NCBI GenBank assembly: GCA_016720705.1
Contig: JADKKB010000007.1
Span: 682,001 to 746,000 of the forward strand
Origin: Chloracidobacterium sp.
GTDB lineage: Bacteria; Acidobacteriota; Blastocatellia; Pyrinomonadales; Pyrinomonadaceae
Reading direction: 5' to 3'
DNA: 64,000 nucleotides
This document shows, one piece after another, positions 7,462-15,488 of this stretch. Within the stretch, counting starts at the first letter, position 1, and the number at the start of each line of letters is the position of its first letter. The notes under the pieces were generated by a model that was given only the letters and a program-made list of their open reading frames with translations, had not been told where the DNA came from and did not search any database. The translations under genes were made by a program, and so were the position numbers.

Positions 7462-9999
7462 ATGAAAATATTGGTGACGGCCCTTGTTTTTCTATTTACT
7501 GCGACTGCTGCGGACGCCGCAACCTCGTTCATCCGCATTAATCAAGCTGGGTATCGGAGCGATGATAATAAGGTCGCCGTCGCATTTTCGAATGATCGGT
7601 TGGAAGGCCGTTTCACGGTTTGGAACGCCCGCGGTGTGACGGCAATGAGCGGCAAGATCGTTGCTGTTGAACTGCCCGATCTAGCTAGCCCATTCCGCAA
7701 TTACTATCAGTTGGACTTTTCGCGGATCAAGACGCCCGGGCGGTACACGATCGAACTTCCGGACGGGTCACGTTCGGCGGCATTCACGATCGGACCGTAT
7801 CCGCATTTTCAGGAAGACCTGCTGTTCTTTATGCGTCAGCAGAGGTGCGGGTACAATCCATATCTTGACAGTACTTGCCACCTCAGCGATGGGCGTTCCG
7901 TGTACGCTCCATTCCCTGACGGAACATTCGTTGACGCAGTCGGCGGATGGCACGATGCCGGCGATCAACTCAAATACCTCATCACGGCAAGCAACGCCAC
8001 AGCCCGGATGATGCTCGCTTATGAACTCGAAAGGTCGAAGTTCGGCGACTCGGTCGATGCACTGGGACACGACCGGCCCAATGGGATCCCGGATATTCTC
8101 GACGAAGCGTATTGGGGACTGGTGTGGATACATAAGCTCCACGCGGCAGCAGACCTACTAATACATCAGGTCGCCGACGACCGCGATCATCGCGGATTTA
8201 AGCTTCCGGCCGAGGACAACGCCGATTACGGTTGGGGTGCAAATAGTTTTAGGCCGGCGTACTTCGCCGACGGCAAACCGCAGGGCCTCGGAAAATGGAA
8301 AAGCCGTTCGACCGGCGTCGCCAACATCGCCGGACGCTCTGCGGCGGCGATGGCGATGGCATATCGGATCTGGAAAGTTGATATAAAGAGTCCTGCGTTT
8401 GCGACAAAGTGCCTCAAGGCCGCCCGCGAGCTTTACGAAATGGGTAGACGGCAAGAGGGCTTTCAACAGGGTAATTCATTTGGAGCACCGTACCGTTATA
8501 ACGAGATCACGTGGGCGGACGATATGGAGTACGCCGCGGCCGAGCTTTACAAGGCGACACGAGAACCCGGCTTTCTTGCGGATGCCAAACGCTATGCCGC
8601 TCTCGCCGGGAGCACTTCGTGGATGGAATACGAGTCATCCGATATGGGCGAGCAGATGTCGCGGCACTACGAGATGTATCCGTTTACAAACGTCGGCCAT
8701 TTTGCGCTATATTCGCTCGTTGATCCTAAGACGAAACGCGAGCTCGCCGGCTATTATCGTAGCGGCATCGAACGTATCGCCGCCCGCGGGCGGCTGAACC
8801 CGTACGGTGTCGGTGTACCTTTTATCTGGTGCTCAAACAATCTTGTTGTCGCCTACGTCACTCAGGTCCATCTCTATGAACTTATGACGGGCGACCGACG
8901 TTTTCACGCGTCGATGCTGGCCCACCGCGACTGGCTGCTGGGCAACAATCCGTGGGGAACATCTATGTTCGAGGGACTGCCGGCGGGCGGTGAGTACCCC
9001 GAAGACACGCATCTGCCGACTGTCCAGATCCTGAAGAAGCAGGTCCGGGGCGGCCTGGTCGACGGGCCGATCGCTACTTCGACCTATAAAGGCCTGATCG
9101 GCCTTAAACTGACCCAGCCGGACGAATTTGCTGATTTGCAGCCGCGCGATGTCGTCTATCACGACGATGTCGGCGACTATTCGACCAATGAACCGACTAT
9201 GGACGGAACCGCCGACGCGATATTGATGATGGCGATGTTCAGCGGACCGCGGACGCATAACCTCCTTCGCCAAACAGTAGTTGATCCGCGACTAAAATAC
9301 GACCGCGGCGGCATTATCCGCGGCGACGCGGCGTCAAAACGAATGGCATTGGTCTTTACGGGCGACGAGTTTGCCGAAGGCGGCACAGTGGTCGCCGACG
9401 CTCTGCGTAAGCATAACGTAAAGGCTTCGTTTTTTTTGACCGGACGCTTTTACCGAACCGCGGCGAACCGCTCGATCATCAAGCGGCTTAAAATGGACGG
9501 CCACTATCTAGGGCCGCATTCTGACCGGCATCTGCTTTATGCCGATTGGAATGACCGCTCACGCACGCTTGTCACGCGCGAGCAGTTCGAGAGTGACCTG
9601 GACGACAACCTTACCGCAATGCAGAAATTCGGTATCGAGCGAAGCGCGGCTCCGTACTTTCTACCGCCTTACGAATGGTATAACCGAGAGATCGTGGAAT
9701 GGGCTTCGGCAATGGGCCGCAGCATTGTAAACTTCACGCCCGGCACGCGTTCGAACGCCGACTACACGACCGACGACGATAAAAATTATATTTCGAGCGA
9801 AGCGATAATGACGCGGATAAAGGAATATGAAGCAAAGGACCCGAACGGTCTGAATGGTTTTATTCTGCTCACACACATCGGCTCAGGGCCGAAGCGTACG
9901 GACAAATTCTCGGATCATATCTACGAGTTAATAACGTGGCTGCGATCGAACGGCTACAAACCTGTTCGGATCGACCAACTTCTCGAAACGGGCAAATGA
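7462..9999 (+). CDS. Secreted GH9 glycoside hydrolase fused to NodB-like polysaccharide deacetylase
   Basis: An 845-residue exported enzyme. Residues 1-20 are a signal peptide; about 24-110 form the Ig-like CelD N-terminal domain (IRINQAGYRSDDNKVAV); about 115-600 are the (alpha/alpha)6 GH9 barrel with the nucleophile-side motif HDAGDQLKY (Asp165, Asp168) and the proton donor in TNEPTMDGTA (Glu577). Residues about 625-840 are a CE4/NodB fold: FTGDEF at 633-637 stands where TFDDG is usual, the zinc pair is HSDRH (His686, His690), and YFLPPYEW supplies the next motif. GH9 enzymes cut beta-1,4 glycans, including glucosamine-containing ones, and CE4 removes N-acetyl groups, so chitin- or peptidoglycan-type substrates are likely. 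The fusion is full length and uninterrupted. Confidence 0.9.
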   Translation: MKILVTALVFLFTATAADAATSFIRINQAGYRSDDNKVAVAFSNDRLEGRFTVWNARGVTAMSGKIVAVELPDLASPFRNYYQLDFSRIKTPGRYTIELPDGSRSAAFTIGPYPHFQEDLLFFMRQQRCGYNPYLDSTCHLSDGRSVYAPFPDGTFVDAVGGWHDAGDQLKYLITASNATARMMLAYELERSKFGDSVDALGHDRPNGIPDILDEAYWGLVWIHKLHAAADLLIHQVADDRDHRGFKLPAEDNADYGWGANSFRPAYFADGKPQGLGKWKSRSTGVANIAGRSAAAMAMAYRIWKVDIKSPAFATKCLKAARELYEMGRRQEGFQQGNSFGAPYRYNEITWADDMEYAAAELYKATREPGFLADAKRYAALAGSTSWMEYESSDMGEQMSRHYEMYPFTNVGHFALYSLVDPKTKRELAGYYRSGIERIAARGRLNPYGVGVPFIWCSNNLVVAYVTQVHLYELMTGDRRFHASMLAHRDWLLGNNPWGTSMFEGLPAGGEYPEDTHLPTVQILKKQVRGGLVDGPIATSTYKGLIGLKLTQPDEFADLQPRDVVYHDDVGDYSTNEPTMDGTADAILMMAMFSGPRTHNLLRQTVVDPRLKYDRGGIIRGDAASKRMALVFTGDEFAEGGTVVADALRKHNVKASFFLTGRFYRTAANRSIIKRLKMDGHYLGPHSDRHLLYADWNDRSRTLVTREQFESDLDDNLTAMQKFGIERSAAPYFLPPYEWYNREIVEWASAMGRSIVNFTPGTRSNADYTTDDDKNYISSEAIMTRIKEYEAKDPNGLNGFILLTHIGSGPKRTDKFSDHIYELITWLRSNGYKPVRIDQLLETGK

Positions 10000-10100
10000 T
10001 GTAAGTCGAAACACGGCAGATTTACGATCGCATCGACAGCAGGTTCAGCAGATCCACTCTTCCGATCATTGCTTGCCTCAGTGATCGCCATTCTTTATGC

Positions 10101-10187
10101 CTGACTAGAAGCTTTGCGAACTTTGATAAATTCGTCGCGGCTCTGGGATGTATCGCGTGCAAGGCTATACATACGGGGAAAATTTGA
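10101..10187 (+). pseudogene. 3' remnant of a second APH-fold kinase gene
   Basis: In the otherwise empty stretch after the GH9 gene, one frame reads 28 codons to a TGA. Its segment RSFANFDKFVAALG parallels RFAAFDKFVATLG at the C-terminus of the kinase encoded at 6361-7449, followed by a similar IA-x(2)-(S/A)-x-I tail and stop. The bases GGGGAAAATT that follow the intact kinase stop also recur near 10174-10183. It is therefore a leftover of a duplicated kinase 3' end; nothing upstream of 10101 is still recognisable. No function is expected. Confidence 0.6.
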
Positions 10188-10243
10188 CTGTCATCCAAAT
10201 CGGATAATTGGACCGTAGGTACAATCGAACCAAAGGGGCATCG

Positions 10244-10780
10244 TCAGGGGGATTTATCATACTCCACTATATATCCGCTTCCGGCGGAAGCGAGAATAAA
10301 TGTGTCTGCATCAGATTCGTAAACACCGAAATAAAGCTTTGGCCGCTTTCCGTCTGTCATTCTGATAAAACATGATAGCGGAGCCTCGATCTTTTCACGA
10401 TGAGCAACTGTAAAACTGCCTTTGGCCGAGCCGTTGAAAACGACGAGCATAAGATTCTGGTCATCCTTGCGGGACTCGGCATCTTCGGTCGTCGCAAACA
10501 CTGGTTTGCCTGAGCGTGTCAGTAGCAGAGCAAAATCCTGAATCCTGTCACGGTTAAAATCCCCTGTCAGGTAATAAGGCTTAAAACTTTTCCCAAAGTA
10601 ATCACGCATTTCGACCAGTGTCTTGTCATCGATCGCATACTCCTGCAAAAACCCTTCCCCGTCGTGTGTCGCTAGATAGTTCTGCAACTCAGCAGCATGT
10701 TTAGGTCGCAGGTCATCAACCGACTTTTGGCCCAAAACAGAGGAGCCCAGCAGCATGATTATTAGAATTATCACCTTCAT
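10244..10780 (-). CDS. Hypothetical exported protein, 178 aa
   Basis: Not assigned to a named family. It has an N-terminal signal peptide (about residues 1-17, ending SSVLGQ). The mature part includes LTGDFNRDRIQDFALLL (about 72-88), resembling the Asp-rich Ca2+-binding repeats of FG-GAP/VCBS proteins, followed by a single beta-rich domain. It starts seven bases after preA ends, so it may be transcribed with it, but nothing links it to pyrimidine breakdown. One cysteine is present, so no disulfide is expected. Confidence 0.6.
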   Translation of the reverse strand: MKVIILIIMLLGSSVLGQKSVDDLRPKHAAELQNYLATHDGEGFLQEYAIDDKTLVEMRDYFGKSFKPYYLTGDFNRDRIQDFALLLTRSGKPVFATTEDAESRKDDQNLMLVVFNGSAKGSFTVAHREKIEAPLSCFIRMTDGKRPKLYFGVYESDADTFILASAGSGYIVEYDKSP

Positions 10781-10786
10781 TATTTG

Positions 10787-12031
10787 TTACGTTCCGGTCC
10801 TCTCACGCCAGCTTTGCGTTGGACCGCCCTCATCTCGTCGTTCCATCGTTATTGCCCCCGGTGCCGGGCAGATAAGGTAACAGAGATTGCAGCCGACGCA
10901 TTCCTTCTCGATAACGCGCGGATAGCGTAGGCCGTTCGATTCGACGAACTCAAATGATTGATGGGCACCGTCCTCGCAAGCTACGTAGCAGAGATTGCAG
11001 CGGATGCAGTGCTCCTCATTGACGTGAGCTTTGACGTCGTAGTTTAGATCTAGATTTCCCCAGTCGGTGATGCGGCCTACGGATTTACCGACAATGTCGT
11101 TGACCGAGGCATATCCTTTCTCGTCGAGATAATTATTGAGCCCGTCGATCATATCTTCGACGATGCGATAGCCATAGTGCATCACCGCCGTACAGACCTG
11201 GACCGAACCCGCACCGAGCAACATAAATTCGACCGCGTCGCGCCACGTATTGATACCACCAATGCCCGAGATCGGAATATTGAATTCAGCGTCGCGGGCG
11301 AGTTCGCTGACCATATTGAGCGCGATCGGCTTGACCGCCGTCCCGCAATACCCTCCGTGGGCGGCCATTCCATTGACGTTCGGATACGGAATTAATGTGT
11401 CGATATCGACGCCCATTACGGAGTTGATGGTGTTGATAAGCGAGACGGCATCGCCGCCGCCCTTTTGAGCGGCACGTCCGGGCGGCACGATATGCGTCAC
11501 ATTCGGCGTGAGTTTAACGATAACCGGGATGTTCGAGACCTCTTTGACCCATTCGGTGACCATCGAGGTGTATTCCGGCACTTGTCCCATCGCGGCGCCC
11601 ATTCCGCGTTCGCTCATACCGTGCGGACAGCCAAAATTAAGCTCAAACCCGTCACAGCCCGTGTCTTGAGTCCGTTTGGTGATCTCTTGCCAAGCCTCTT
11701 TTCTAGACTCGACCATCAGGCTCGCGATTACGGCGTTGTTAGGATATTTGCGCTTGCAGTCGGCCATCTCCTTGAGATTGATCTCGAGCGAACGGTCGGT
11801 GATCAGCTCAATATTGTTGAGCCCGATCAGCCGCGTCGGCCCGCTATCGAGTCCTGCCAGCCTGGACGAAACATTGGTGATCGGCTCGCCCAGAGTCTTC
11901 CAAACCGCTCCACCCCAACCGGCGTCGAACGCCCGTTCGATCATCGACCCCATATTAGTCGGCGGTGCCGAAGCGAGCCAGAATGGATTAGGAGATTTGA
12001 TCCCCGCAAAGTTGATTTTTAGGTCTGCCAT
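10787..12031 (-). CDS. preA: NAD-dependent dihydropyrimidine dehydrogenase, PreA subunit
   Basis: FMN and iron-sulfur subunit that reduces uracil/thymine to dihydropyrimidine with PreT. The 414 residues show a dihydroorotate-dehydrogenase-like barrel beginning LKINFAGIKSPNPFWLASAP, the pyrimidine-binding FELNFGCPHGMSERGMGAAM (about 147-166), SGIGGINTWRDAVEFMLLGA (FMN phosphate site, about 260-279), and a C-terminal ferredoxin domain with two 4Fe-4S motifs (CIRCNLCYVAC near 344 and CVGCNLCYLIC near 379). Where the mammalian enzyme has its catalytic loop Cys (LACGQ) this protein has Met (AAMGQ); as I recall, bacterial PreA proteins also lack that Cys. The start has no ribosome site: a repeat element begins only six bases upstream. 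Confidence 0.95.
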   Translation of the reverse strand: MADLKINFAGIKSPNPFWLASAPPTNMGSMIERAFDAGWGGAVWKTLGEPITNVSSRLAGLDSGPTRLIGLNNIELITDRSLEINLKEMADCKRKYPNNAVIASLMVESRKEAWQEITKRTQDTGCDGFELNFGCPHGMSERGMGAAMGQVPEYTSMVTEWVKEVSNIPVIVKLTPNVTHIVPPGRAAQKGGGDAVSLINTINSVMGVDIDTLIPYPNVNGMAAHGGYCGTAVKPIALNMVSELARDAEFNIPISGIGGINTWRDAVEFMLLGAGSVQVCTAVMHYGYRIVEDMIDGLNNYLDEKGYASVNDIVGKSVGRITDWGNLDLNYDVKAHVNEEHCIRCNLCYVACEDGAHQSFEFVESNGLRYPRVIEKECVGCNLCYLICPAPGAITMERRDEGGPTQSWRERTGT

Positions 12032-12037
12032 ATAAAA

Positions 12038-12593
12038 TTTTTAGCCGCAGATAAACGCAGATGACGCAGATTAAGACAAATTATTTTTTTACGCTTTTCA
12101 CTGTAAATTACTGCTCACCTACCGATTAACTTTCTTGCGCTCATTTCCAAATACCGCACGTTTGAACTCAGGCTTTGGCCCGAAATTAAGTAATAACCCC
12201 ACCTCGATCTCAGTCGCTTTAAGGTAATTGAGCAATTGCGCGATATGAGCCGATTCGATAGCCCGGACGGCCTTGAGTTCGAGTATGACGATCCGGTTCA
12301 CCATAAGATCTGCAGCAAAGTCTCCGACTTGTGTCCCACGAAACCAGACCGGAATAGCTATTTGCTGATTTACATCGAAACCCTTTTCCTTCAGTGCAAT
12401 CGCAAGCGAGTTTTCCTAGACTGACTCAAGAAATCCATATCCTAATTCGTTATACACCTCATAAAAAGTGCCGATTATACTTTCCGTCAATTCGGAATGC
12501 TTAAATTGTTCGTTTTCCGGCATGGCTCTCACCAACGGCTCAACAAAATGCAAATTCCTATCAGCGTCATCCGCGTTTATCTGCGGCTAAAAA
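12038..12593. mobile_element. TIR-flanked element carrying a broken GxxExxY gene
   Basis: Positions 12038-12067 and 12564-12593 are 30-base terminal inverted repeats (TTTTTAGCCGCAGATAAACG at the left end) differing at one base. They enclose about 500 bp with a single gene, the GxxExxY pseudogene. The ends lie six bases from the preA start codon and three bases from the preT stop codon, so the element sits exactly in what was a preT-preA junction and has replaced the sequence before preA. No transposase is encoded. Similar CCGCAGAT-AACGC-type repeats are known beside GxxExxY genes in many environmental bacteria. A short direct target duplication could not be identified. Confidence 0.75.
12119..12523 (-). 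pseudogene. GxxExxY-family gene with in-frame amber stop
   Basis: Read from ATG 12523 to TAG 12119, the frame is intact for 134 codons except codon 36, which is TAG (12416-12418). The surrounding text is GYGFLES-V-stop-ENSLAIAL, so the stop falls exactly on the Tyr of the family's G-x-x-E-x-x-Y signature, a single-base change from TAC/TAT. The C-terminal part keeps the family's VILELKAVRAI and AQLLNYLKATE-GLLLNFG segments. GxxExxY proteins resemble PD-(D/E)xK nucleases by fold prediction; their role is unknown. The lesion leaves a 35-residue stub and a possible 61-residue internal restart at 12304. Confidence 0.8.
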
Positions 12594-12596
12594 CTC

Positions 12597-13916
12597 CTAT
12601 GCTCCCGCAAAGGTCACTTTTTCACCGGTCAGCGACAAATGCATTCCGATCGCGGCGTGTTTGCCCATTTGGGCGGCGTCGACAGCCTCGGCACCGCCGT
12701 TGGCGCAGTCGCCTCCGGCGAAGATATTGGGGTCCGACGTTTGCATTTGTTCATTGACGACGACACGGCCCTTTTCGTCGGTTTCGACACCGGCTACGTC
12801 GCTAAAGAATGAAGCCATTTTCTGTTGGCCAATCGCCTTGATCACTTGATCGCATGCAATTTCGCTCACAAGCCCGGCGGCATCGGAAACTCGTATGGCC
12901 GTAACTCGTGTGTCACCTATAATCTCGACCGGCGAGGCTTGCCACATAAACTCAACGCCGTCTTTGCGGGCGAGTTCCATCTCGTAATCGTATGCCGGGG
13001 CGTCCTTTTCCGTTCGGCGATAGACCAGCGTGACCCTTTCGGCTCCGAGTCGTTTAGCTTGAGTGACGGCGTCGATAGCAGTGTTGCCTGCTCCGAGAAC
13101 AACGACATTCCGGCCGAGCGGAACAGACTTCCAGTCGCGGGTTTTTATCCGTTCGATAAAGTGCAGTGCGTCAATGACACCGTCGAGGCTTTCGCCGGGA
13201 ATACGTAGTGAGTTGGTCTCGCCTAGCCCAACGGCGACAAAGATCACATCGTGCAACGAACGCAATTCTTCAATGCTCACGTCAGTACCAACTGCGGTAT
13301 CCAGCCTAAATTCGACACCCAGCTTTCTGACCTGCTCAACTTCGGCGTACGACACGCTCTTCGACATTTTGTATTCGGCCATCCCGTAAGTGTCGAGGCC
13401 GCCTGCCTCGGCACGGCGCTCATAGACCGTCACAGAGTAGCCGAGCCGGGCAAGATAGGTCGCACACGAAAGTCCCGACGGTCCCGAGCCGACGATACCG
13501 ACTGACTTGCCATTTGGCTTACCGGCAGTAAACAACGGCTTGCCGCTAGCGATCGCAAAGTCCGTCGCGTATCGCTGCAGACGCCCGATCTCGATCGGCT
13601 TATTGACCAGAGTTTTCTCGACACAAGCCCCCTCGCATAGCACATCGACGGGACACACGCGGGCGCAGGACGCCCCGATCGGATTCGCGTCAAATATGAC
13701 CCTGGCCGCTCCGGTTAGATTCCCGTTGGCGATACGCTTGATAAATCCCGGCACATCGATATGCGTCGGACAAGCGTGCATACACGGAGCGTCGTAGCAA
13801 TACAGGCAGCGATCGGCCTCAACCGCGGCCTCGGCCGCCGTCATCGCCGGATCGATCTCAGAGAAGTTTTGCTCGATCTGAATTATATCGAGCGGTGAGC
13901 AATAATTATTTGCCAT
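12597..13916 (-). CDS. preT: NAD-dependent dihydropyrimidine dehydrogenase, PreT subunit
   Basis: FAD/iron-sulfur subunit that takes electrons from NADH and passes them to PreA. The 439 residues show an N-terminal cysteine-rich Fe-S domain (CLYCYDAPCMHACP, about 37-50, and CARVCPVDVLCEGAC, about 84-98), the FAD-binding GSGPSGLSCA (about 142-151), the NADH-binding GAGNTAIDAV (about 272-281) and the closing FAD motif IFAGGDCANGG. Length matches PreT and the glutamate-synthase small-subunit family. The ATG at 13916 overlaps the 3' end of the broken hepT frame by 11 bases. A diverged relic of its 5' end is at 15486-15693. Confidence 0.94.
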   Translation of the reverse strand: MANNYCSPLDIIQIEQNFSEIDPAMTAAEAAVEADRCLYCYDAPCMHACPTHIDVPGFIKRIANGNLTGAARVIFDANPIGASCARVCPVDVLCEGACVEKTLVNKPIEIGRLQRYATDFAIASGKPLFTAGKPNGKSVGIVGSGPSGLSCATYLARLGYSVTVYERRAEAGGLDTYGMAEYKMSKSVSYAEVEQVRKLGVEFRLDTAVGTDVSIEELRSLHDVIFVAVGLGETNSLRIPGESLDGVIDALHFIERIKTRDWKSVPLGRNVVVLGAGNTAIDAVTQAKRLGAERVTLVYRRTEKDAPAYDYEMELARKDGVEFMWQASPVEIIGDTRVTAIRVSDAAGLVSEIACDQVIKAIGQQKMASFFSDVAGVETDEKGRVVVNEQMQTSDPNIFAGGDCANGGAEAVDAAQMGKHAAIGMHLSLTGEKVTFAGA

Positions 13917-14259
13917 ATAGGTCTTTCAACATTTTGAGAACCGTGGCCTCAAGCTCGGGTATCTTGTTTGTGACAGCATCCCACACAAAATCGTGATCTA
14001 CACCGAAGTGTTAATGAATCAACGTATCGCGCATACCGGCGATAGATTTCCATTGTAACTCTGAATAGTGCATTCGAATTTCGTCAGGGATCTGCTTGAC
14101 CGCTTCGCCAATGACTTCGATACTACGAACAAACGCCCGTTTCGCCATTTCGTCATTCAAAAACCCGTCCTCGTCCAGAGCGGAAGATCTTGTCGAAAGG
14201 AATCGGTTTTCGTCCAGAATATGACGAAGATATTCCTCAATCGATAACACCATATTCAA
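13906..14259 (-). pseudogene. hepT: HepT-type HEPN toxin gene with in-frame ochre stop
   Basis: The frame encodes a 117-residue HEPN protein but is cut by TAA at 14011-14013. Before the stop are the typical HepT segments (AFVRSIEVIGEAVKQIPDEI and WKSIAGMRDTLIH); after it the frame continues HFGVDHDFVWDAV to a stop within preT. HepT toxins carry the RNase motif R-x4-H-x-Y; here it reads RDTLIH-stop-H, so both the x and the Tyr position are altered. The truncated product ends at the catalytic His. The gene overlaps the antitoxin frame by 23 bases upstream and preT by 11 bases downstream. Confidence 0.8.
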
Positions 14260-14545
14260 CCTCGGCTAGAATCTTGGGTCCGATATACGGGCTCAGTGAC
14301 TCAGGCGTTACGATATCAACCTTGCGGCCAAACATATCTTCCAAGAAAAAAGAAAGGTTTATAAAGTTGTCAAAGGATTTCCTGCCGGGCTTAAATTCAA
14401 TGAGTAGGTCAACATCGCTTTCGCTAGTCTGTTCATTCTTCACAAACGAACCAAACAGTCCGAAGCGATGCACTCCAAACTGCGACAGCGAAAGGCGGTT
14501 CCCCATCATTTTACTTACGATCTGCTCTTTGCTTGCCACTAACAT
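14237..14545 (-). CDS. mntA: MntA-type minimal nucleotidyltransferase antitoxin
   Basis: A 102-residue nucleotidyltransferase of the MNT family, the partner of HepT. It neutralises HepT by AMPylating the motif tyrosine. The catalytic motif GSFVKNEQTSESDVDLLIEF (about residues 32-51) has the expected GS-x10-DxD layout. It precedes hepT and overlaps it by 23 bases, the usual order. Because the toxin is broken, the antitoxin has no evident target here. It starts four bases after the upstream orphan gene ends, so it is likely read in the pyrimidine transcript. Confidence 0.85.
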   Translation of the reverse strand: MLVASKEQIVSKMMGNRLSLSQFGVHRFGLFGSFVKNEQTSESDVDLLIEFKPGRKSFDNFINLSFFLEDMFGRKVDIVTPESLSPYIGPKILAEVEYGVID

Positions 14546-14550
14546 AAGGT

Positions 14551-15348
14551 CTATTTTACCTTTACAAAATACTTGCCGTTGAACCTATAGGCGATATATT
14601 TATCTGTGACGCGACCGCCGTTCAAAAATTTCGGATCCTCTAACACAACGGGAAATCGAAATTCTTTCTTTTCCGGGTCGAATGAGAATAGCCTGATGGG
14701 ACGTTCCGGGTGGTCCACGACTGAAAAGAAATCATATTCAAAACTAATTGAACCCGTAAGTCCCGAATTAGTGCGAATCATTTTCATATTTGTATTTAGT
14801 CGTTCGCCATCGATCCTGAATACCTCGAGTTCCTGCATTGCAAGTGGATTGGACAAGATGAATGTGGAATTGGCAAGGTAGACATTTCCCTGCCCGGTAT
14901 TTACCTGAAATATTTGATGATAAAACCCTCCGACGCTAAAGTCCTCCGACTCCGGAAAGGACCACGAACGCACTTTTCCACTCTTGCCTTGGTATTGAAA
15001 AACGCTTTTATAGTCATGCATCGTCCCGCCTTCTTCCGTGTCCCACGAGTAGATGCGGAACTTGCCGTCCCGAGACGTCGAAATGAATATCTCCTTGGAA
15101 AGAGATGGAAAACTATAGCCCAATGTTCTCGTCAGTTTTGCGTATACCCGTAGCTTTTTGCTGAACGCGGCGTTTTCTTTACCGAGTCGGTCGTAATCGC
15201 GGCTCGGTCCATACGCCGAATACTTTTTGATGGTGCGCACGTGAACCATTAATTCGCTCTCGATCTTTCCGACAGACTGTGCGGAAGCAGCGATCGCAGC
15301 CAGGATAATGGCCACCGACGCAACTGTGACTCTTAAAGCGTGTTTCAT
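14551..15348 (-). CDS. Hypothetical exported protein, 265 aa
   Basis: Not recognised. Residues 1-23 are a signal peptide (VTVASVAIILAAIAASAQS). The mature protein is beta-rich and suggests a periplasmic or surface-associated domain (KEIFISTSRDGKFRIYSWDTEEGG, a propeller- or jelly-roll-like strand pattern, is its most distinctive region, about 92-115). There is no Cys in the mature part. Its start ATG overlaps the TGA of the upstream beta-ureidopropionase relic (ATGA), so it has come to be coupled to the decayed frame. Any function in pyrimidine metabolism is doubtful; it looks like an inserted passenger. Confidence 0.6.
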   Translation of the reverse strand: MKHALRVTVASVAIILAAIAASAQSVGKIESELMVHVRTIKKYSAYGPSRDYDRLGKENAAFSKKLRVYAKLTRTLGYSFPSLSKEIFISTSRDGKFRIYSWDTEEGGTMHDYKSVFQYQGKSGKVRSWSFPESEDFSVGGFYHQIFQVNTGQGNVYLANSTFILSNPLAMQELEVFRIDGERLNTNMKMIRTNSGLTGSISFEYDFFSVVDHPERPIRLFSFDPEKKEFRFPVVLEDPKFLNGGRVTDKYIAYRFNGKYFVKVK

Positions 15349-15488
15349 ATAGACTGATCGTCAATGATCGGGCCGTATAAGTCGGGGCGACGATCGCGGA
15401 CAAATTGCCACGTGTTGAGGACCTCACGTGTCTTGTCCATATCGAGGTCAGCGACGATGAGTTCGTCCTGATCGCATGAGCAGACCCA
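15345..15488 (-). pseudogene. 3' relic of a second beta-ureidopropionase gene
   Basis: The frame ending in TGA at 15345-15347 reads DQDELIVADLDMDKTREV and then LNTWQFVRDRRPDLYGPII. This matches the C-terminus of the intact enzyme at 16501-17370 (DQDELVIADLDMDKIREVRN, WQFFRDRRPDLYGPIV) with a handful of mostly conservative changes. Everything upstream in the enzyme is missing; the fragment is joined out of frame to a preT 5' relic near 15480-15490. The mild divergence suggests the copy was a working paralogue before it was truncated. Confidence 0.8.
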
